NCBI GenBank assembly: GCA_025350445.1
Contig: JANXXV010000516.1
Span: 1 to 5,078, forward strand
Source of the DNA: Bryobacteraceae bacterium
GTDB taxonomy: Bacteria; Acidobacteriota; Terriglobia; Bryobacterales; Bryobacteraceae
Direction of reading: 5' to 3'
Length of the DNA: 5,078 nucleotides
The translations under genes were made by a program, and so were the position numbers. Under the pieces are notes generated by a model. The model was not told where the DNA came from. It worked only from the letters and a program-made list of their open reading frames with translations, and made no database searches. Below are positions 1 to 4,627 of this stretch, one piece after another. Position 1 is the first letter of the stretch, and each line of letters starts with the position of its first letter.

Positions 1-251
1 ATGACGTTCAAATAGCAACGGCGGAGATCCTGGAGGTCTTCCCAAAGTTGGTCAATAACGAACGAAACCGAAGCATCGCCGATCCATTCGTGATAGCGGT
101 CGCCAAGGTCCGGAAACTGTCCGTAGTTACGGGTGAGAAGAGGACGGGGAACCCGGCGCGGCCCAAAATTCCAGATGTTTGTGATGCCTACGGCATCCAG
201 TGTCTTACACTCCTCCAGCTTATGAAGAATGAGGGGTGGAAGTTCAAATAG
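1..251 (+). CDS. DUF4411 family PIN-like protein, C-terminal part
   Basis: The reading frame is open from the left edge (first whole codon at 3) to TAG at 249-251, giving 82 residues, so the gene begins outside the window. The segment carries ADPFVIAVA (visible residues 26-34), VVTGE (41-45) and KIPDVC (55-60), and ends in a short EGWKF tail. From memory, this order is typical of the C-terminal half of DUF4411 proteins, which are PIN-like and about 160 residues long. In PIN nucleases the equivalents of D27 and E45 are two of the metal-binding acidic residues; the N-terminal acidic residues would lie off the edge. Such proteins are predicted ribonuclease toxins, often encoded just after an XRE/ImmA-type partner, so an antitoxin may lie to the left. 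The first possible start inside the window, TTG at 48, lies in the middle of the conserved domain and is not a real start. Family assignment is fairly sure; toxin activity is inferred. Confidence 0.8.
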   Translation, partial: DVQIATAEILEVFPKLVNNERNRSIADPFVIAVAKVRKLSVVTGEKRTGNPARPKIPDVCDAYGIQCLTLLQLMKNEGWKFK

Positions 252-338
252 CGACTGGAACGGCGCTCTGTCATCGAGCCCGATCTCTTCTGCCTTGATT
301 GGATGCGGGACCCTTAACTGCTTAAGCTTGGAGCCGAC

Positions 339-366
339 TGCGAAAAGTAAGACTCACCTCTTCGCA
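339..366 (-). terminator. Possible hairpin after the GMC gene
   Basis: About 20 nt past the oxidoreductase stop, the minus-strand RNA can form a 9-bp stem between UGCGAAGAG (366 to 358) and CUUUUCGCA (347 to 339), with a 10-nt loop. In the plus-strand RNA one of these pairs becomes A-C, whereas on the minus strand it is a G-U wobble, so the structure suits the oxidoreductase transcript. No U-run follows the stem, so it is not a standard intrinsic terminator. It could protect the 3' end or mark a factor-dependent end. I see nothing else in the 252-386 gap between the two convergent genes. Confidence 0.3.
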
Positions 367-386
367 CGTTACAGCTACGAGAACGC

Positions 387-2033
387 TCAAACCCGCTTCA
401 TGTATTCGTGCGTGATGTAGTCGCAGGCGCGCACCGTCAGCGCCATCATGGTTAAAGTCGGGTTCCCGCAACCGCTGGAAACCCAAGCCGCTCCGTCCGT
501 CACGAAAATATTTTCTACATCGTGCGACTGGCAGTACTTGTTCAATACACTGGTCTTCGCATCGTTGCCCATACGCGCCGTGCCAATCTCATGGATGCAA
601 TGCCCAATCGTGGAAGGCTTTCCGGTGATCTTCACACCCTTGGCCCCGGCCGCTTCCAGCATCTCCGCTGCCTGAATCCGGCCGTCTTCGAAAATCTTCT
701 TCTCGTTATCGCTCCAATCGGCGGTCATTTTCAGAATCGGAATGCCATACGCGTCGACTTTGTCTTTATCAATCTCCACAAAGTTTTCTTTGCGGGCCAG
801 GCACTCGCCCCAAAGTCCAAGGCTGATGGACCAATGCCCCTTACGAACCGCTTCCTTGTAGCCGGCTCCAAAACCCGGAGCGCCGAATTCGAACGTTGGG
901 CTGCTGCCGCCCTGGAAACCGTAGCCCCGAATGAAGCCGTTCGTCTCCTTCTCTTTGACATTGCGGAAACGCGGAACATAGATCCCATTCGGACGGCGCG
1001 GCATCCCGGCCCAGGGCTTGGCTTCGAGCATCGGCATCTCACCGCCGGCCCCGCCCTCGAAGATATGATCCATCAGGTATTTACCAAGCACGCCGCTCGA
1101 ATTGCAGATCTCGGAATTCAGCAGCAACCGCGTCGATTCCAATGTGGACGCGCAAAGCACAAATACCTTTGCCCGCACTTCCTTCGACTGTTTGGTAATC
1201 CCGTCCACATACGCAATGCCCACGGCCTTGCCGTCTTTCATGATCACCCGCGCCGCCACCGCGTCCGTCAGCAGCGTCATGCGCCCGGTCTTCATCGCAT
1301 CCGGCAGCGTGGTGGTCACGCTGTTGAAGTAGGAATGCGTAGTACAGCCGCGTTCGCACGGACCGCAATAGTGGCAAGCCTGCCGCCCGTTGTGATTTTG
1401 CGTCAACACCGCGCAACGGCCTATAGTCATCCCGCGCCCGAACTTTTCTTTCATCGATGTGCGCAACAACTCTTCCCCGCACGTCATCTCCATTTCCGGC
1501 AGGAACACGCTATCGGGAAGCTGCGGCAGATTCTCCGCGCGCCCGCTGATGCCGACATAGCGCTCCACTTTTTCGTAATACGGAACCAGGTCTTCGTAGG
1601 AAATCGGCCAGTCCACGTCGTATCCATCACGGCTGGCCGCTTTGAAGTCATGGTTGCCCATGCGGTAGCTTTGCCGCCCCCAACTCAGTGACCGGCCGCC
1701 CAGCACGCGCTGGCGAATCCAACTGAATGGCTTGGCCTGAGTATACGGATTCTCTTTGTCGTTAGCGAACTATTTGTAGTTGTACTCCGTGCAGGCATCG
1801 CATTTGCTCTGTATCGGACGGTCTTCCATAATCTTCGGAGACGAGCCCAGATACGGCAACTGCCAGGGTTGCACGTGCTCATTGAAATCTTTATCCGTAA
1901 TCTTCTTGCCCGCCTCGAGTAAGGCGACCTTTAGCCCGGCTTCCGTAAGCTGCTTGGCAGCCCAGCCGCCCGTGGCGCCGGAACCGATAACGACAGCGTC
2001 AAATGGTTCGGACTTGGAACTGACCTGGAGCAT
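387..2033 (-). pseudogene. GMC-family FAD oxidoreductase interrupted by an in-frame TAG
   Basis: One frame runs from ATG at 2033 to TGA at 387-389 (548 codons before the stop), broken only by TAG at 1772-1770, codon 88. The codons on both sides are in the same frame and read as one protein (EYNYK, stop, FANDKENPYT). Features: FAD-binding Rossmann motif GSGATGG (17-23) with LLEAG ending in the ribose-binding Glu region (E40); GGRS near 112-115; a four-cysteine cluster CxxCxxCxxxC (C220, C223, C226, C230); HEIGTARMG (481-489) giving the catalytic His; and NPT (524-526) giving the paired Asn. This is the plan of COG2303 sugar/alcohol/gluconate dehydrogenases, and the full length is normal for them. 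The cysteine spacing could hold an Fe-S cluster for electron transfer, which is inference. No partner gene (gluconate dehydrogenase subunit 3 type) is next to it, and the substrate cannot be told. The start at 2033 lies just ahead of the Rossmann fold and has no Shine-Dalgarno sequence. A restart at GTG 1706 would lack the FAD fold. Confidence 0.88.
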
Positions 2034-2040
2034 ACAAACG

Positions 2041-2052
2041 CAAGTATACTTG
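2041..2052. promoter_or_regulatory. Palindromic candidate bidirectional -10 element between the GMC gene and hemD
   Basis: The 25-bp gap between the two divergent start codons contains the perfect 12-bp palindrome CAAGTATACTTG. It shows TATACT (five of six matches to the sigma-70 -10 consensus) on the plus strand at 2045-2050 and on the minus strand at 2048-2043. The box ends 8 nt before the hemD ATG (2059) and 9 nt before the oxidoreductase ATG (2033). Transcription starting at the usual 6-8 nt distance would begin at, or within a few bases of, each ATG. Neither gene has a Shine-Dalgarno sequence, which fits leaderless mRNAs. I found no good -35 box at 17 bp on either strand. The palindrome could instead be a regulator operator. 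Confidence 0.45.
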
Positions 2053-2058
2053 GTTCAA

Positions 2059-2883
2059 ATGTCCTTCGCCGGTAAACGGGTGCTCTCTTTCGAAAGCAGG
2101 CGCGCCCATGAAACAGCCGAACTGATCCGCCGCCACAACGGCGTTCCCATCTCCGCCCCCTCCATGCGCGAGGTGCCCATTGAACAGAACGAATCCGCGT
2201 TCCAATTCGCCCAGCAGTTGCTTGCCGGCCACTTCGACATGGTGATTTTCCTCACCGGAGTGGGCACGCGGTTCCTAACGAAATTGCTGGCAACCCGATA
2301 CCCGGTGGAAACCTTCGCGCAGGCGTTGCGCGCCGTCACCGTAGTTGCGCGCGGACCCAAACCATCCGGCGCATTGCGGGAAATGGGTGTTCCGGTAACC
2401 ATTCAGGTGCCGGAACCAAACACTTGGCGCGAGGTACTGGGCGCCACCGAAGACCGTCCTGAACGCCGCATTGCGATTCAGGAATACGGCAAACTCAGCA
2501 CGGAACTGCACGAAGGACTGCGGGAGCGCGGCGCAAATGTAACGGCGGTGACCGTCTATCAATGGGAGCTGCCGGAAGACGTAGAACCGTTGCGGGAGGC
2601 CGCCCGCTTGCTTGCCGCGCACGACATCGATGTGTCTCTGTTCACCACCTCGACCCAGGTGGTGCACTTGATGCGGATTGCCGCCGAGTTGGGGATTGAG
2701 GCCGAGACGGCCGCGGGGCTCAATCAAACCTTGGTCGCCTCCATTGGACCCACCACCAGCGAGACGTTGCGGGAATATGGATTCGCGCCGGACATGGAGC
2801 CGTCGCATCCCCGGCTAGGACTGCTGGTAAAGGAAGCCGCGGAACAGGCTAACGGGTTGCTGGCCAAGAAGACACTGCGGTGA
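2059..2883 (+). CDS. hemD: Uroporphyrinogen-III synthase
   Basis: This 274-residue protein matches the HemD family, cytosolic enzymes that close and rearrange hydroxymethylbilane to uroporphyrinogen III in heme, siroheme and corrin synthesis. Visible family motifs are VIFLTGVGTRFL (62-73, the first-domain nucleotide-like loop), GPKPSGALREMG (99-110), VYQWELPED (167-175), LFTTSTQVVHL (194-204) and ASIGPTTSETLREYG (227-241). The tail has HPRLGLLV (250-257), as in many bacterial HemD proteins. The family is divergent and has few invariant residues, so recognition rests on the ordered motifs. The open frame reaches back to 1780, but that part is antisense to the oxidoreductase. ATG 2059 gives the natural N-terminus (MSFAGKRVLSFESRR). 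There is no Shine-Dalgarno sequence; a TATACT box sits 8 nt upstream, so the mRNA may be leaderless. The stop overlaps the atpZ start, so hemD looks like the first gene of the ATP synthase F0 operon. No other heme gene is in view. Confidence 0.88.
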   Translation: MSFAGKRVLSFESRRAHETAELIRRHNGVPISAPSMREVPIEQNESAFQFAQQLLAGHFDMVIFLTGVGTRFLTKLLATRYPVETFAQALRAVTVVARGPKPSGALREMGVPVTIQVPEPNTWREVLGATEDRPERRIAIQEYGKLSTELHEGLRERGANVTAVTVYQWELPEDVEPLREAARLLAAHDIDVSLFTTSTQVVHLMRIAAELGIEAETAAGLNQTLVASIGPTTSETLREYGFAPDMEPSHPRLGLLVKEAAEQANGLLAKKTLR

Positions 2884-3089
2884 AACCGGAGAAGAGCTGG
2901 ATCGTGATGATCGGCGAGTATTCGCAACTCGCCTTCGTCCTTCCGGCCGCCACCGTTGTTGGCTACGGGATTGGATACCTGCTTGACCGCGCGCTGGGAA
3001 CGCATTTCCTATATATTGTCTTTCTGTTAATTGGAATCGCGGCCGGGTTTCTGCAGATCATTCGAAAGGTGACCAAAGATTCTGAATAG
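2880..3089 (+). CDS. atpZ: AtpZ/AtpI-type F0F1 ATPase accessory membrane protein
   Basis: This is a 69-residue inner-membrane protein with two predicted hydrophobic helices (about 15-35 and 43-62). They are joined by a short loop with the family signature GYGIGYLLDRALG (28-40), where a glycine-rich helix face and the Asp before the loop are conserved. It belongs to the small 'ATPase gene 1' group found ahead of atpB, proposed to help c-ring assembly or to carry Mg2+/Ca2+ for the ATP synthase. The GTG start shares GTGA with the hemD TGA, a 4-base overlap typical of translational coupling; only a weak AAGAAG lies upstream. The ATG at codon 10 is a poorer choice because it would remove the conserved N-terminal segment and the overlap. 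The last bases contain the ribosome binding site and probable start of the next gene. Family is fairly sure; exact role is not. Confidence 0.82.
   Translation: MKPEKSWIVMIGEYSQLAFVLPAATVVGYGIGYLLDRALGTHFLYIVFLLIGIAAGFLQIIRKVTKDSE
3065..3072 (+). promoter_or_regulatory. Ribosome binding site for atpI inside the atpZ end
   Basis: AAAGGTGA matches the anti-Shine-Dalgarno pairing region well and lies 6 nt before ATT 3079 and 9 nt before CTG 3082. It is too far (51 nt) from ATG 3124, the first standard start codon of the atpI frame, which has no ribosome binding site of its own. It therefore argues for a rare start codon. Confidence 0.55.
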
Positions 3090-3459
3090 TATCGATCGAG
3101 CGCCGAAGCGAATCTACACGCTGATGTTGCTGCTGAGTGTCGCCGGGATTGCCGCGGCATACTATTACTTCGGGCAGTCCGGGGCCGTCGGCTATGCGGT
3201 CGGCGCGGCCGTCTCCGTCCTCAACTTCCGTTCGTTTGAGAAGATCGTAGCAATGACCGGCGCCGTGGAAGGAAACGAACCGCCAAAGCGGAAATCGGCC
3301 GTGTTCCTCGGTGTCCGGTACTTCGTCTTTGCCGGCGGGGCCTATGGTATTATTAAGGTTTTTGAGGCCAACTTCCTAGCTGCACTCGCGGGGTTCTTCG
3401 TGTGTGCGGCGGCTGTCATTATCGAAATCTTATACGAACTAATCTATGCCGGAACATGA
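3079..3459 (+). CDS. atpI: ATP synthase subunit I (AtpI), probable non-ATG start
   Basis: This small integral membrane protein has about 126 residues and four hydrophobic segments (roughly 15-32, 37-52, 80-97 and 103-122). LNFRSFEKIV after the second segment is like the NFR motif of the ATP synthase I family, which sits before atpB and is linked to c-ring assembly. The first ATG (3124) would begin inside the first helix and lose the charged lead-in SIDRAPKRIYTL, a type of segment homologs usually have. The frame is open back to 3073, after a TGA at 3070. ATT 3079 or CTG 3082, directly behind AAAGGTGA, are the best starts, so the gene would overlap the atpZ end by 8-11 bases. With ATG 3124 the product would be 111 residues. 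It overlaps atpB by 14 bases. Family fairly sure; start inferred. Confidence 0.72.
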   Translation: MLNSIDRAPKRIYTLMLLLSVAGIAAAYYYFGQSGAVGYAVGAAVSVLNFRSFEKIVAMTGAVEGNEPPKRKSAVFLGVRYFVFAGGAYGIIKVFEANFLAALAGFFVCAAAVIIEILYELIYAGT

Positions 3460-4186
3460 ACTTTGGATCACCAGACTCTTTAACGATTACCTTGCCGCGC
3501 CTGCCAATGCCATTCTGAGCCTGGCGGGACAAACAGCGCACGATCCAGCCCGTCCGTGGGTGAATTTCATAGCCATGGAGATCCTGGTGGCGCTGATCAT
3601 CATGGTGATGTTCGCCGTTTTGCGGTCCGGTCTTTCCATGGACAAGCCCGGCAAACTGCAACACGTTTGGGAAGTAATCTACGATTTCCTTTACGGACAG
3701 ACGCATGAAGTCATCGGCCACGATGGGCACAAGTACCTTGCCTTTACAGGCGCGTTGTTCATTTTCGTTCTGTTCGGTAATTTGATCGGCGTCATCCCGT
3801 CGTTCGAATCGCCGACAATGTTCCCGGCGGTGACCGCGGGTTGCGCCATGGCGGCGTTTCTGTACTACAACATCGTGGGAGTTTCAGCTCAGGGAATTGG
3901 AAAGTATCTGGCGCATTTCGCCGGGCCAATCTGGTACATGGCGCCACTCATGATCCCGATTGAAATCGTCAGCCATCTGGCCCGGCCCATGTCGCTCACC
4001 ATTCGTCTTTACGCCAACATGCTGGCTGGTGAGAAGGTCACTCTCGTTTTCCTCGGCCTCACCTACCTGGTAATGCCGGCCGTATTTATGGGCTTACACG
4101 TGTTCGTCTCGCTGCTGCAGGCGTACGTGTTCGCGGTCCTGACCATGATTTACATCGGTGGCGCGGTTGCCCACGAAGAGCACTAA
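3446..4186 (+). CDS. atpB: F-type ATP synthase subunit a
   Basis: A 246-residue multi-pass membrane protein that forms the ion half-channels of F0 against the c-ring. The diagnostic stretch is ARPMSLTIRLYANMLAGE (179-196). Its R187 corresponds to the essential Arg of E. coli subunit a (R210), which releases the proton from the c-subunit carboxylate. E173 in PIEIVSHL and Q225 in LLQAYVFAVLTMIYI are other family positions expected in the channel helices. Hydrophobic helices fall at about 41-60, 97-118, 127-147, 161-178 and 198-240, the last being a double pass. Length is normal, and the protein ends in a His/Glu-rich tail. The ATG at 3446 lies 14 bases before the atpI stop with no clear Shine-Dalgarno sequence, so translation is probably coupled to atpI. 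It is followed by a 101-bp leader and then atpE. Confidence 0.96.
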   Translation: MPEHELWITRLFNDYLAAPANAILSLAGQTAHDPARPWVNFIAMEILVALIIMVMFAVLRSGLSMDKPGKLQHVWEVIYDFLYGQTHEVIGHDGHKYLAFTGALFIFVLFGNLIGVIPSFESPTMFPAVTAGCAMAAFLYYNIVGVSAQGIGKYLAHFAGPIWYMAPLMIPIEIVSHLARPMSLTIRLYANMLAGEKVTLVFLGLTYLVMPAVFMGLHVFVSLLQAYVFAVLTMIYIGGAVAHEEH

Positions 4187-4220
4187 ACAAGTTTTGTACC
4201 ACCCGCTTTTCAGTGTGAGA

Positions 4221-4245
4221 CCGCCGGCGTCCCAACGCACGGCGG
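4221..4245 (+). promoter_or_regulatory. Stable hairpin in the atpB-atpE leader
   Basis: CCGCCGGCGT (4221-4230) pairs with ACGC (4235-4238) and CGGCGG (4240-4245). This gives a 10-bp, nearly all G-C stem with a CCCA loop and one bulged A at 4239. It lies 42 nt before the atpE ATG. GAACC follows instead of a U-run, so it should not terminate transcription. A likely role is to protect the 5' end of an atpE-containing mRNA fragment after processing, or to tune its translation; this is inference. CTCCT at 4253-4257, just after it, can pair with AGGAG of the atpE ribosome binding site across an 18-nt loop, a weak possible switch. Confidence 0.5.
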
Positions 4246-4274
4246 GAACCACCTCCTGCAAGCGAATTTAATCC

Positions 4275-4280
4275 AAGGAG
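4275..4280 (+). promoter_or_regulatory. Strong ribosome binding site of atpE
   Basis: AAGGAG lies 7 nt before the atpE ATG. It is the best-placed consensus site in the window, while atpB, hemD and the aldolase-like gene have none. It fits the need to make subunit c in about ten or more copies per complex. Confidence 0.85.
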
Positions 4281-4287
4281 AAACACC

Positions 4288-4569
4288 ATGAACGCAAGAA
4301 TTTTCATGATCGTACTGGCGCTGTTCGTATTCGCAGCCCCGACGTTCGCCGCCGACGGCACCGGCTTCACCCTCACCTCCGGCTTCTCGATGGCCATCGC
4401 ATCCGGCCTCTGCGCACTCGCGCAGGGCAAGGCCGTGGCTTCGGCCGCTGAAGCAATCGCCCGCAATCCAGGCGCCGCCGCAGTCATCCGTGGAACGCTG
4501 CTGCTGGGTCTGGTGCTGATCGAATCGCTGGCGCTCTATACGCTGGTCATCATTTTCGCCAAGGTCTAA
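4288..4569 (+). CDS. atpE: F-type ATP synthase subunit c with N-terminal signal peptide
   Basis: This is the proteolipid that forms the rotating ion-carrying ring of F0. The 93 residues comprise a signal-like segment (about 1-21, hydrophobic core then TFA-AD), helix 1 (about 30-55), the polar loop ARNPG (58-62) that contacts the F1 stalk, and helix 2 (about 68-90) with the ion-binding carboxylate E79 in LVLIESLALY. Mature length after cleavage would be about 72, normal for a c subunit; an extra signal peptide is known in some bacterial c subunits. Aligned by eye to the Ilyobacter tartaricus Na+ c-ring, Q46, E79, S80 and Y84 fall at the positions of Q32, E65, S66 and Y70. The Pro before the Gln is replaced by C42, and the Thr after ES is Leu. 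Coupling ion is therefore most likely H+, but not settled. It has the strongest ribosome binding site here and is followed by a terminator. Confidence 0.96.
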   Translation: MNARIFMIVLALFVFAAPTFAADGTGFTLTSGFSMAIASGLCALAQGKAVASAAEAIARNPGAAAVIRGTLLLGLVLIESLALYTLVIIFAKV

Positions 4570-4581
4570 CTGTCCGTACCA

Positions 4582-4612
4582 GGGCCGCGGGAAGCCTCTC
4601 GCGGCCCCTTTT
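4582..4612 (+). terminator. Rho-independent terminator after atpE
   Basis: GGGCCGCG (4582-4589) pairs perfectly with CGCGGCCC (4600-4607). The stem may be extended by G-U and G-C pairs to 10 bp, with loop AAGCCT, and C plus four Ts follows. It begins 13 nt after the atpE stop and closes the F0 operon. The T-run is short, so some read-through into the next gene is possible. Confidence 0.8.
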
Positions 4613-4627
4613 CCATCCCCCCTCACA

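Noticed and set aside
229..420. Plus-strand open frame of 63 codons bridging the gap between the convergent genes
   Set aside because: No recognisable motif, no ribosome binding site, overlaps the ends of both real genes, and the composition looks non-coding.
522..1691. Long plus-strand open frame (389 codons) opposite the oxidoreductase
   Set aside because: It is a shadow of the GC-biased codons of the minus-strand gene. Its composition is rich in His, Arg and Ala, with no recognisable domain, while the minus strand carries clear GMC motifs.
1780..2058. Upstream in-frame extension of hemD
   Set aside because: It is antisense to the well-conserved Rossmann region of the oxidoreductase, and HemD homology begins at ATG 2059.
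2275..2808. Minus-strand open frame of 177 codons opposite hemD
   Set aside because: Shadow frame with no family motif; hemD on the plus strand has the ordered HemD motifs.
4221..4245. Hairpin before atpE as a transcription terminator
   Set aside because: The stem is followed by GAACC with no T-run, and the essential atpE lies directly downstream.
4288..4569. atpE as a proven Na+-coupled c subunit
   Set aside because: The PxxxQ proline and the Thr/Ser after ES are missing, so the complete Na+ signature is not present.
4086..4626. Minus-strand open frames opposite the atpB end, atpE and the terminator
   Set aside because: They cross the strong hairpins and lie antisense to atpE, which is certain. 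Low-complexity Arg/Ala content.
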